Positions 7,412 to 16,211 of a stretch of DNA of 35,468 bases are shown here, piece after piece. Where the stretch lies: the NCBI GenBank assembly GCA_959604655.1, contig CAUHCL010000010.1:1-35468 (forward strand). The letters are read 5' to 3'. Numbering within the stretch: position 1 is the stretch's first letter; the number at the start of each line of letters is the position of its first letter. Source of the DNA: an uncultured Alistipes sp. (GTDB lineage: Bacteria > Bacteroidota > Bacteroidia > Bacteroidales > Rikenellaceae). The position numbers and the translations under genes are program-made. The notes beneath the pieces are model-generated. The model worked only from the letters and a program-made list of their open reading frames with translations. It did no database searches and was not told the DNA's origin.

Positions 7412-7992
7412 TGCAGTCCGTCAGGACTGCGCGGGCCGCAGCCTCGCCCCAGCGGAGGCCCGCAACTCACTTTACGTTCGTCTGCGTCCTCCGCAGGCTG
7501 CGCCCGTACGACTTGCAGAGCCGCATTGTCACGATCGTTTTATGCTGTTCGCCGACGGCGGCAGGAATGCGACAGCAGTCCGCCGCGGTGGGGCGGCGGC
7601 GAACTGCGCGGTTCTAAAGAACCGCAAAAATACACACGCGTCAGCCCATCCCGCGGCAGAAGCGATTTTGGACAAAGGGCGGCCGCAGCGACGAAGCGTA
7701 AAGAATTGGAGACCTTTTGTCCGCACAAAAGGTAACGTATGAAAAAAAATACGTCATGCCACCGAACGCAAGTGAGGATTGGCATCTCAAACAGGTGGTT
7801 ATGGGTAGAGATTCCATCCATTTTTCGTCCTGACGAACAAAAAATGTGGAATGACGCGGGGCGGAGTATTCGGCTTGCTGTATGTAGGCGGACAATCTCT
7901 TGCAAAATTTATCTTCGGCGGCTGCGGGGTCGCGCTTTGCGCGAGCCGCCGAAGATAACGCCGCTCCGCGGCGCAGCTGTTCGGGCTTGAAG
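7412..7992. repeat. Intergenic repeat island 3
   Basis: The gene-free stretch 7296-8105 holds a terminator and then five modules in series. M5 lies at 7412-7505, entered by the hairpin GCAGTCC-GTCA-GGACTGC (7413-7430). M4 lies at 7542-7625, ending in GCGGTTC-TAAA-GAACCGC (7608-7625). A shortened M2 lies at 7630-7711 and a palindrome M3, ACCTTTTGT/ACAAAAGGT, at 7712-7733. M1 lies at 7751-7875 and M6 at 7911-7956. The order M4, hairpin, M2, M3, M1, M6 is close to that of island 4. Short open frames run through it but are not conserved between copies. Confidence 0.8.
7911..7956. repeat. Repeat module M6: 13-bp stem with paired tip
   Basis: ATCTTCGGCGGCT (7911-7923) pairs perfectly with AGCCGCCGAAGAT (7944-7956). 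The tip carries its own stem, CGCGC-TTT-GCGCG. The same outer stem recurs at 12606-12657 and 26871-26917 with different tips. Confidence 0.85.
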
Positions 7993-8105
7993 CGGGGCAG
8001 GGGCTGCGGCCCGCACAATCAGAAAAAATATGCAGCCGCCGCGGCGACTGCATGGTCAGTTGCGGCCCTCATGACTTTTCGGACCGCCGTATTTTCCGAA
8101 TGCGG

Positions 8106-8951
8106 TTAAATCTCCGCCGTCAGAACCACGGGATAGTGGTCCGAGATGTAGGGCGCGCCGTAGTTCTTGTCGCACAGCACCGAGAACGTGCGTGCGTCGG
8201 CGTCGCGGAAGAATATGTGGTCGATCACCACGTCGCTCTCGCGGCCCCAGTCGTTGAACGTGCCGCGCGGATCGGTTTGCGGAGCCTCGGCGCGGGCGTC
8301 GTGCATGACGGCCTTGAGCGGCTCGAAGATCGGCTCGTCGGTGGTGGAGTTGAAATCGGCCGTCAGGAAGAGCGGCATGCCCTTCGGAACGCGCTCGCCC
8401 ATGCGCTTCACGATGAGTTTCAGTGCTTCGGCACGGGCGGTGGGGCCCACGTGGTCGAGGTGGGTGTTGAAGTAGGCGAACTCCCTGCCCGAATCCTTCA
8501 TGCGCATCAGCGCCCATGTGCAGGTGCGTTTGCAGGCGCCGTCCCAGCCCTTCGACACCTCGTCGGGGGTCTCCGAGAGCCAGAAGGTGCCGCTGTCGAG
8601 CAGCTCCACGCGGTCGGTGAGGTAGTATATGGCCATCATCTCGCCCTCGGCCTTGCCGTCCTCGCGGCCCACGCCGATGTGCTTGTATCGGGGCAGGTGC
8701 TCGTCGAGAAAGGCTATTTGGTCGGGACATCCCTCCTGAATGCCCATCACGTCGGGCTGTTCGTCGTTGACCATGTTGATCGACGCCTGCTTGCGGTTCG
8801 ACCAGTAGTTGTCGCCGTCGGCGGCGGGGGAGCCGCTCATGCGGATGTTGTACGATATGACCTTGATGGTGTCGCCCGTGCCTTTTCCCGTGCAGCCGGC
8901 CGCGGCGCAGAGCACGGCCGCGCATGCCCAAAGGAGTGTGAGTTTCTTCAT
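8106..8951 (-). CDS. Endonuclease/exonuclease/phosphatase-fold lipoprotein
   Basis: This 281-residue protein has the EEP (DNase I/sphingomyelinase-like) metal-dependent hydrolase fold. The N-terminal helix LTLLWACAAVLCAAAGC ends in a lipobox Cys20, so it should be anchored in an outer or periplasmic membrane leaflet. Catalytic motifs are visible in order: VISYNIR, VMGIQEG (metal Glu), YFNTHLDHVG, LFLTADFNST and the C-terminal YISDHYPVVL (Asp-His pair). Exported EEP proteins may act on nucleic acids, phosphoinositides or sphingomyelin-like lipids; nothing in the sequence fixes the substrate. It starts only 15 bases after folE on the same strand and is probably cotranscribed, although a functional link to folate or pterin metabolism is not evident. 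Confidence 0.88.
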   Translation of the reverse strand: MKKLTLLWACAAVLCAAAGCTGKGTGDTIKVISYNIRMSGSPAADGDNYWSNRKQASINMVNDEQPDVMGIQEGCPDQIAFLDEHLPRYKHIGVGREDGKAEGEMMAIYYLTDRVELLDSGTFWLSETPDEVSKGWDGACKRTCTWALMRMKDSGREFAYFNTHLDHVGPTARAEALKLIVKRMGERVPKGMPLFLTADFNSTTDEPIFEPLKAVMHDARAEAPQTDPRGTFNDWGRESDVVIDHIFFRDADARTFSVLCDKNYGAPYISDHYPVVLTAEI

Positions 8952-8966
8952 GGTATGGAGTGTGTT

Positions 8967-9581
8967 TTATTTGTAGTCGTTGCTTATGAGCGTCAGGAAT
9001 TCCTCGCGCGTGCGCGTATCTTTAAGGAACACGCCCGTGAAGGCCGATGTGGTGGTGGCCGATCCCAGCTTCTCGACGCCGCGCATCTGCATGCACATGT
9101 GGCTCGCCTCGATCACCACCGCCACGCCTATGGGGTCGAGCGCCTGCTGTATACAGTCTCGGATCTGCACCGTCAGGCGCTCCTGCACTTGCAGGCGGCG
9201 GGCGTAGCACTCCACCACGCGGGCTATCTTCGACAGTCCCGTGATGCGGCCGTTGGGAATGTATGCCACGTGGGCCTTGCCGACGAAGGGCATCATGTGG
9301 TGCTCGCACATCGAGAACAACTCGATGTTCTTCACCAGCACCATCTGCTTGTATTCCTCGCGGAATATGGCCGAATTGATTATCTGCACGGGGTCCTCGG
9401 CATAGCCTTTCGTGACGAATGACATGGCCTTGGCCACGCGTTCGGGGGTTTTGACCAGTCCCTCGCGGTCGGGATCCTCGCCCAGAAGCGAGAGGATCTC
9501 GCGATAGTGGTATGCGAGGCGTTCGATACGATCGCCGTCGTAACGCTCTTCGCGTCGGTAATTTGCGTTTTGTTCCGTCAT
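8967..9581 (-). CDS. folE: GTP cyclohydrolase I
   Basis: This 204-residue cytoplasmic enzyme converts GTP to 7,8-dihydroneopterin triphosphate, the first step of tetrahydrofolate and pterin synthesis. The zinc ligands are present: Cys92 and His95 in SMCEHHMMPF and Cys163 in SHMCMQMRGV. Other family blocks are PDREGLVKTPERVAKAM, HVAYIPNGRITGLSKIARVVE and QERLTVQI, and SATTTSAFTGVF near the C-terminus. The length is normal for the type IA enzyme. A perfect TAACTTTG -7 box begins only eight bases upstream of the ATG, so the message may have a very short leader or none. The EEP lipoprotein gene follows 15 bases later. Confidence 0.97.
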   Translation of the reverse strand: MTEQNANYRREERYDGDRIERLAYHYREILSLLGEDPDREGLVKTPERVAKAMSFVTKGYAEDPVQIINSAIFREEYKQMVLVKNIELFSMCEHHMMPFVGKAHVAYIPNGRITGLSKIARVVECYARRLQVQERLTVQIRDCIQQALDPIGVAVVIEASHMCMQMRGVEKLGSATTTSAFTGVFLKDTRTREEFLTLISNDYK

Positions 9582-9588
9582 AATGCGA

Positions 9589-9596
9589 CAAAGTTA
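9589..9596 (-). promoter_or_regulatory. Putative folE promoter very close to the start codon
   Basis: TAACTTTG on the minus strand is a full match to TAnnTTTG. Its downstream edge is seven bases before the folE ATG, which would leave a leader of only a few bases. It may be a real near-leaderless promoter or a chance match. Confidence 0.4.
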
Positions 9597-9640
9597 GCGC
9601 GTGTCGCGCGAAAATGCAACTTCGCGGGCCGCTTGTCAGG

Positions 9641-9670
9641 AAAAAAAGCTGCCCGAGAACATCGGGCAGC
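9641..9670 (-). terminator. Intrinsic terminator of the EF-G2-like gene
   Basis: Read on minus, GCTGCCCGA (9662-9670), loop TGTTC, TCGGGCAGC (9648-9656), then seven U. It lies 25 bases after the stop codon at 9695. Confidence 0.92.
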
Positions 9671-9694
9671 CTTGTCTGCGCTGTTTGCGGCGGG

Positions 9695-11848
9695 TTATTC
9701 CTCGTCGGTGTCGGTGTAGGCCTTCAGCAGCTTGTCCTGCACGTCGGCAGGCACCTGCTCGTACGACGCGAACTGCATGGTGTAGGTCGCGGCGCCCGAG
9801 GTGAGCGACGACAGCGACGTCGAGTAGCGGTAGAGTTCGGCCAGAGGCACGCGGGCGTTGAGACGGTCGAAGCCCTTGTCGGACTCCATGCCCATAATCA
9901 TCGCGCGGCGGTTCTGCAGGTCGCTCATCACGGCACCCATATACTCGCTCGGCGTGAGCACCTCGACCGCATAGATCGGCTCCATGATCTTGGGCCCTGC
10001 GTTGCGGAACGCCTCCTTGAACGCGTTGCGTGCGGCCAGCTTGAACGAGATCTCGTTCGAATCCACGGGGTGCATCTTACCGTCGTAGATTACCACGCGT
10101 ATGTCGCGGGCGTACGATCCCGTGAGCGGGCCCTGGTCCATCTTCTCCATCACGCCTTTCAGTATGGCGGGCATGAAGCGCGCGTCGATGGCGCCGCCGA
10201 CGATCGAGTTGTAGAACTGGAGTTTGCCGCCCCATTCGAGGTCGTATTCCTCCTTGCCTTTTATGTTGACGGTGATATCCTTGCCGTTAACCTTGTAGCG
10301 CGACGGCTCGGGCATGCCCTCGGCATAGGGTTCGATCACCATGTGGACCTCGCCGAACTGGCCCGCGCCGCCCGACTGCTTCTTGTGGCGGTAGTCGGCC
10401 TGAGCCACCTTGGTGATGGTCTCGCGGTAGGGGATCTTGGGCGCGAAGTACTCTATGTCCACCTTGTTCTCCGATGCGAGACGGCTCTTGAGGATGTTGA
10501 GATGATGCTCGCCCTGACCCTGTATGATGGTCTGCTTCAGCTCTTTCGAATAGGCCACCAGAATGGTGGGATCCTCGTATTTGGCGTCGTTGAGCAGCTT
10601 GCCCAGCTTTTCCTCGTCGCCCTGCTCCTTGGCCTTCACGGCGGCGCGGTAGCGCGGCTCGGGGAATACGATCGGCTCGACCGTCACGGGCGCCGAAGCG
10701 GCCGCGAGGGTGTCGTTGGTGCGCGTACCCTTGAGCTTCACGGTGCAGCCTATGTCGCCCGCCGACAGCTCGGTGACCTTTATGCGGTTCTTGCCCGCCA
10801 CGGCGAAGAGCTGCGACAGCTTCTCCTTGTTGCCCGTGCGGCTGTTGACAAGCTCCATGCCCTCGGTGATCTTGCCGCGGATGACGCGGAAGTACGAGAT
10901 CTCGCCTATGTGCTGCTCCAGCTGGCTCTTGAACACGAAGGCCACGGCGGGCTGCGTCTCGTCGGCAGGCAGTTCCTCGCCCTCGGTGGTGAGGAAGTTG
11001 GGGGCCTTGAGCGGACCCGGGGCCACGTTGATGATGAACTCCATCAGACGCTTGGTGCCGATGTCGCGCTTGCCGCTGCAACAGAAGATGGGCATCACCT
11101 CGCGTTTGGCCACTCCCAGTTTGAGTCCCGCGCGGATGTCGTCCTGCGTGAGGGTTCCCTTCTCGAAGTAGAGCTCCATCAGCGCGTCGTCGTAAACCGC
11201 GGCGGCTTCGGTGAGCTCCTGGTTCAGCTCCTTGGCGCGGTCCAGTTCCTCGGCGGGGATCTCCAGCTCTTCGCGCGAGCCGTTGTCGTCGGTGAAGCGG
11301 TACATCTTCATCATCAGCACGTCGATGAACGAATCGAATGCCGCGCCCTGACGTACGGGGTACTGCACGATGACGGGTTTCACGGGCGAAGCGGCGCGGA
11401 TGCCCTCCAGCATGGCTTCGTAGTTGGCCTTGTCGCCGTCGAGTTGGTTGATGACGCCTATCAGAGGCTTGTTGAGTATGCGGGCGTAGCGCGACTGTAT
11501 CTCGTCGCCGACCTCCCAGCCGCTCTGGGCGTTCATCACCATGACGCCCACGTCGCCGACCTTGAAGGCCGAGAATAGGTTGCCGCAGAAATCGTCCGAT
11601 CCCGGGCAGTCGATGATGTTGAGCTTGCGGCCCATGAACTCGGTGAAGAGGATGGTGGAGTATATCGAACGCTTGTATTCGTGCTCGATGTCCGTGTTGT
11701 CCGAGAGCGTGTTGTTTGTCTCGATGCTGCCCCTGCGGTCGATGACCTTGCCCTCGAAGGCCATCGCTTCGGCAAGGGTGGTTTTTCCCGTGCCCGGCGC
11801 GCCTACGAGAACGATGTTCTTGATCTCTTTAGCTGAATAATTTTTCAT
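9695..11848 (-). CDS. Elongation factor G paralogue of the EF-G2 type
   Basis: This 717-residue translation-factor GTPase has the full EF-G domain order: G domain (about 1-270), domain II, and domains III to V (PKIPYRETITK onwards, YDGKMHPVDSNEISF, RRAMIMGM). The P-loop is GAPGTGKTT and the base-recognition motif is NQLD (134-137) instead of NKxD. The switch II motif reads DCPGSDDF (80-87), with Ser84 where canonical EF-G has the catalytic His of DTPGHVDF. The overall sequence resembles the Bacteroides EF-G2 paralogue, reported to drive translocation without GTP hydrolysis and to help gut colonisation under carbon limitation. The frame opens at 11890, but the promoter box there makes Met at 11848 the start. 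The gene is transcribed alone. Confidence 0.92.
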   Translation of the reverse strand: MKNYSAKEIKNIVLVGAPGTGKTTLAEAMAFEGKVIDRRGSIETNNTLSDNTDIEHEYKRSIYSTILFTEFMGRKLNIIDCPGSDDFCGNLFSAFKVGDVGVMVMNAQSGWEVGDEIQSRYARILNKPLIGVINQLDGDKANYEAMLEGIRAASPVKPVIVQYPVRQGAAFDSFIDVLMMKMYRFTDDNGSREELEIPAEELDRAKELNQELTEAAAVYDDALMELYFEKGTLTQDDIRAGLKLGVAKREVMPIFCCSGKRDIGTKRLMEFIINVAPGPLKAPNFLTTEGEELPADETQPAVAFVFKSQLEQHIGEISYFRVIRGKITEGMELVNSRTGNKEKLSQLFAVAGKNRIKVTELSAGDIGCTVKLKGTRTNDTLAAASAPVTVEPIVFPEPRYRAAVKAKEQGDEEKLGKLLNDAKYEDPTILVAYSKELKQTIIQGQGEHHLNILKSRLASENKVDIEYFAPKIPYRETITKVAQADYRHKKQSGGAGQFGEVHMVIEPYAEGMPEPSRYKVNGKDITVNIKGKEEYDLEWGGKLQFYNSIVGGAIDARFMPAILKGVMEKMDQGPLTGSYARDIRVVIYDGKMHPVDSNEISFKLAARNAFKEAFRNAGPKIMEPIYAVEVLTPSEYMGAVMSDLQNRRAMIMGMESDKGFDRLNARVPLAELYRYSTSLSSLTSGAATYTMQFASYEQVPADVQDKLLKAYTDTDEE

Positions 11849-11889
11849 ATTCCGTGAAGTTTTAGGTTTTACTGTTTGCGTTCGATTCA

Positions 11890-11919
11890 TAAAGTTACGA
11901 AAAGTTTTTCGATACGCAA
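11890..11919 (-). promoter_or_regulatory. Putative promoter of the EF-G2-like gene
   Basis: On minus, TTG (11917-11919), a 19-base spacer and TAACTTTA (11890-11897), one mismatch from the -7 consensus. The spacing is ideal. It gives a leader of about 35 bases and excludes the upstream ATG at 11890. Confidence 0.6.
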
Positions 11920-12029
11920 GAGTCGCGCCCTAATTTTTGCGTATAAAGCCCGCGTTAACGAAAAATAAGGTCGGAATATGACGGTTTTAATTTGTTTTTT
12001 ATGCTCGTTTCGGCTGCGTGTCGGGGATT

Positions 12030-12785
12030 GCGGATCGGCAGGAATGCGCCAGCAGTCCGCCGCAGTGGGGCGGCGGCGAGCTGAACGGTTCTTCGAACCG
12101 CAGACGTCATTAATGGGAAAGTTTTCGGGCCGTGGCCTGCGGTGGTCCGCGAGTGAGCTTTCGCGAACGACAGCGGGCCTCCGCTGGCGGGAGGCTACGG
12201 CCCGCACGGTTCTGAAGAACCGTAATAATTCACGCGCGTCAGCCCATCCCGCGGCAGAAGCGATTTCGGGAAAAGGGCGGCTGCGGCGACGGAGCGTAAA
12301 GAATCGGAGACCTTTTGATTGCTTCAAAAGTGCCGTAGGCATCCGATTTAGCGCAGTCGCAAGGCCGACCCCGAAATCGTTTCACCGCGGCGGTTTTTGG
12401 TGTTACCTTTTGCCGCACAAAAGGTAACGTATGAAAAATACGTCATGCCACCGAGCCGTTGGGCGAGGATTGGCATCTCAAACAGATGGTTATCAGAAGA
12501 GATTCCATTCATTATTCGTTCTGACGAACAAAAAATGTGGAATGACGCTGGGCGGAGTATTCGGCTTGCGGTTCGCAGGTGGACAATCTTGCTCTGACGA
12601 AATTTATCTTCGGCGGCTGCGGGGGGGGGCGCACCAAGGGTGCGAGCCGCCGAAGATAACGCCGCTGTGCGGCGAGGTTGTTCGGGTCGCAGCCTGCGGT
12701 GGTCCGCGAGTGAGCTTTCGCGAACGACAGCGGGCCTCCGCTGCGGGAGGCTGCGGCCCGCGCGACTCTGAAGAGTCGCATTATT
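12030..12785. repeat. Intergenic repeat island 4 (most complete copy)
   Basis: The gene-free stretch 11849-12885 contains the EF-G2 promoter, this island and the pckA terminator. Modules in order: M4 (12036-12085) with hairpin CGGTTC-TTC-GAACCG (12086-12100); M5 (12124-12205) with hairpin ACGGTTC-TGAA-GAACCGT (12206-12223); linker with CCCATCCCGCGGCAGAAGCG; M2 (12281-12399), about 95% identical to 1-119; palindrome M3 (12402-12428); M1 (12440-12570); M6 (12606-12657); a second M5 (12684-12761) with hairpin GCGACTC-TGAA-GAGTCGC (12762-12779). It is the longest and best-ordered island in the window. Confidence 0.85.
12606..12657. repeat. Repeat module M6, second copy
   Basis: Same 13-bp outer stem as 7911-7956 (ATCTTCGGCGGCT and its complement). 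The tip here is CGCACC-AAG-GGTGCG, a different but paired stem. The 5' side of the loop contains a run of nine G (12621-12629). Confidence 0.85.
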
Positions 12786-12826
12786 ATAATGTTTTGTGCT
12801 GTTCGCCGACGGTGGTGCCATAACCT

Positions 12827-12863
12827 TATAAAAAAAGAGCAACCCGCGATCGGGCTGCTCTTT
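12827..12863 (-). terminator. Intrinsic terminator of pckA
   Basis: On minus, AAAGAGCAGCCCG, loop ATCG, CGGGTTGCTCTTT, followed by further U. It lies 23 bases after the pckA stop codon. Confidence 0.92.
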
Positions 12864-12885
12864 CGGATGGTATATCTTGCAGTGA

Positions 12886-14496
<1,611 letters not shown>

Positions 14497-14547
14497 AGTT
14501 TTACTTTTATTTTGAGTTAAACTTCTCTTTCACATCTTCATGCCGAC

Positions 14548-14590
14548 GGCCCGAAGCGGATCGGGCCCTTATATCGACGCTACAAAATTA
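14548..14590 (-). promoter_or_regulatory. pckA promoter and leader hairpin
   Basis: TAATTTTG at 14583-14590 (minus) matches TAnnTTTG, 87 bases before the ATG. The leader contains GGCCCGA (14548-14554) paired with TCGGGCC (14561-14567). No clear -33 element was found. Together with the hemW promoter this fills the divergent region 14497-14919. Confidence 0.5.
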
Positions 14591-14704
14591 GTCAAACAAT
14601 TCGAATTGTGAAAAGAGTAACACTTAATTTTATTAAAAAAATTGGACAATTGCATCCCGATCTTATGTCTCGATGTTCCACTGCCGCAGGCTCGGTTTCT
14701 GTCA

Positions 14705-14742
14705 TCGGCTGCGGAGGGGCGCACCGAAGGTGCGGACCGCCC
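14705..14742. repeat. Diverged M6-like repeat upstream of hemW
   Basis: CGGCTGCGGAGGGG, then CGCACC-GAA-GGTGCG, then GACCGCCC resembles the M6 copy at 12611-12652 with the outer stem eroded. The tip stem is the same as in that copy, while the loop reads GAA instead of AAG. Confidence 0.5.
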
Positions 14743-14787
14743 GTGTGGTTAAGATATTCACAATGTGTGCCGATATGTGGCCGAGAG

Positions 14788-14818
14788 TTGTTTTTGTCGG
14801 ACGAAAACATTATATTTG
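14788..14818 (+). promoter_or_regulatory. Putative hemW promoter
   Basis: TTG (14788-14790), 20-base spacer, TATATTTG (14811-14818): both elements fit the Bacteroidetes housekeeping consensus. It predicts a leader of about 95 bases. Confidence 0.7.
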
Positions 14819-14838
14819 TAAAATGCGATTGCGCGATA

Positions 14839-14888
14839 CCGCCTTCGGGGCGCGGCTGCCGAAGTCCCCTTCGGGGAGAAAGCGGCGG
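14839..14888 (+). promoter_or_regulatory. Structured hemW leader
   Basis: CCGCC (14839-14843) can pair with GGCGG (14884-14888), enclosing CCCC-TTC-GGGG (14866-14876). It lies between the predicted transcription start and the hemW ATG at 14920. I do not recognise a known riboswitch class. Confidence 0.35.
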
Positions 14889-14919
14889 TGCGCCGAACGC
14901 ATGCTGTTGCCTTGAAAAA

Positions 14920-16032
14920 ATGTCGGGAATATATTTTCATATACCTTTTTGTCGGCGCATCTGCGCCTACTGCGATTTTTTCCGCTCGGCCGACACCCGC
15001 AGCATGGAGGCTGTGGTGCGGGCCATGCACGCCGAGCTGGACGAGCAGCGCGGGTTCCTCACCGACCGCAGGGTGCGCACCCTCTATTTCGGGGGCGGCA
15101 CGCCGTCGCTGCTGCATCCCGACGAGCTGCAACGCCTTATCGACCATGCGGGCGGGCTGTTCGACTGCTCGGAGGTGGAGGAGATAACGGTGGAGGCCAA
15201 TCCCGACGACGTGACCGCCGAATATGTCGCAGCGCTGCGCCGAACCGACGTGGGCCGCGTGAGCCTGGGCGTGCAGTCGTTCGACGACGCCGAGCTGCGG
15301 TTCATGAACCGTCGACATACGGCTGCGGCCGCGCGCGACGCCGTGGCGCGCTTGCAGGATGCGGGTTTCGGCAACATCACCGTCGACCTGATATTCGGCG
15401 TGGACGGCTTCGGCGCGGATGTGCTCGCGCGTTCGCTCGATGCCGTGCTCGCGCTGGGCGTGCAGCACATTTCGGCATACCATTTGACCGTGGAGGAAGG
15501 CACGGCGTTCCACCGCCGCGTGATGCGGGGCGAGATGCGCGAGGTGGCCGAGGAGTGCAGCGAACGGGAATACGAATTGATCCATAATACGTTGTGCGGC
15601 GCGGGATTCGAACACTACGAAGTGTCGAACTATGCGCGCGAGGGATTCCGTGCCCGTCACAATTCGTCCTACTGGCACGGTGCGCAGTATCTGGGCATCG
15701 GCACGGGGGCCCATTCGTTCGACGGAAACGTGCGCCGTCGCTGCGTGCAGGAGCCGTCGGATTACGCCGCGGGGCGGGTCTACGAGTCGGAGAGGCTTGA
15801 CGACCGCGACCGATTCAACGAATATGTGATGACTTCGCTGCGGTGCGCCGAGGGGATCGATCTCGCGCTGCTGCGCGAACGTTTCGGTGCGAAGCGGTCG
15901 GCGGCGGTGGCTGCTGCGGCCGAAAGATGGCTCGCGGCGGCCGATCTGCGGTGCGAGGACGGGCGGCTGTTCATACCCGCGCGTCGGTTCATGATATCCG
16001 ACGCGGTGATAGAGTCGTTTTTCGAGGTATAA
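14920..16032 (+). CDS. hemW: HemW-type radical SAM heme chaperone
   Basis: This 370-residue radical SAM protein is related to oxygen-independent coproporphyrinogen III oxidase (HemN) but has HemW features. The cluster motif is FHIPFCRRICAYCDF, with Cys11, Cys15 and Cys18 as CxxxCxxC. LYFGGGTPSLL binds SAM. The HNxxYW signature, HNSSYW from residue 247, distinguishes HemW, which binds heme and inserts it into proteins. The frame is open from 14608, but the upstream part is leader and promoter sequence; Met at 14920 directly precedes the conserved GIYFHIPFC and is chosen. Many databases label such proteins coproporphyrinogen oxidase; the motif argues against that. Confidence 0.93.
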   Translation: MSGIYFHIPFCRRICAYCDFFRSADTRSMEAVVRAMHAELDEQRGFLTDRRVRTLYFGGGTPSLLHPDELQRLIDHAGGLFDCSEVEEITVEANPDDVTAEYVAALRRTDVGRVSLGVQSFDDAELRFMNRRHTAAAARDAVARLQDAGFGNITVDLIFGVDGFGADVLARSLDAVLALGVQHISAYHLTVEEGTAFHRRVMRGEMREVAEECSEREYELIHNTLCGAGFEHYEVSNYAREGFRARHNSSYWHGAQYLGIGTGAHSFDGNVRRRCVQEPSDYAAGRVYESERLDDRDRFNEYVMTSLRCAEGIDLALLRERFGAKRSAAVAAAAERWLAAADLRCEDGRLFIPARRFMISDAVIESFFEV

Positions 16033-16120
16033 TTCGTAAAAAATATTAATTTTTTGTTAAATTATTTTAGAAAGTGCGCAATAGTCAGGTTTCGAAGTCG
16101 TTCGTATAGATATAATGTAT

Positions 16121-16128
16121 TATCTTTG
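16121..16128 (+). promoter_or_regulatory. Putative promoter of the synthase-phosphorylase gene
   Basis: TATCTTTG matches TAnnTTTG and lies 84 bases before the ATG at 16212, in an AT-rich stretch that stands out from the GC-rich surroundings. Confidence 0.6.
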
Positions 16129-16211
16129 CGGCGCATTTCGTTCGATTGTCGTATTTCGACAGGAACCGACTGAAGAGGGAAAATTATAAATATACAATAC
16201 AACTTAATCTT

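Noticed and set aside
7739..7990. Short frame beginning MKKNTSCHR after the M3 palindrome
   Set aside because: The ATGAAAAA start is conserved in island 4, but the reading frame diverges within a few residues, so the repeat does not look translated.
9614..11578. Long plus-strand open frame opposite the EF-G2-like gene
   Set aside because: Same codon-bias effect; the minus strand encodes a complete translation factor with promoter and terminator.
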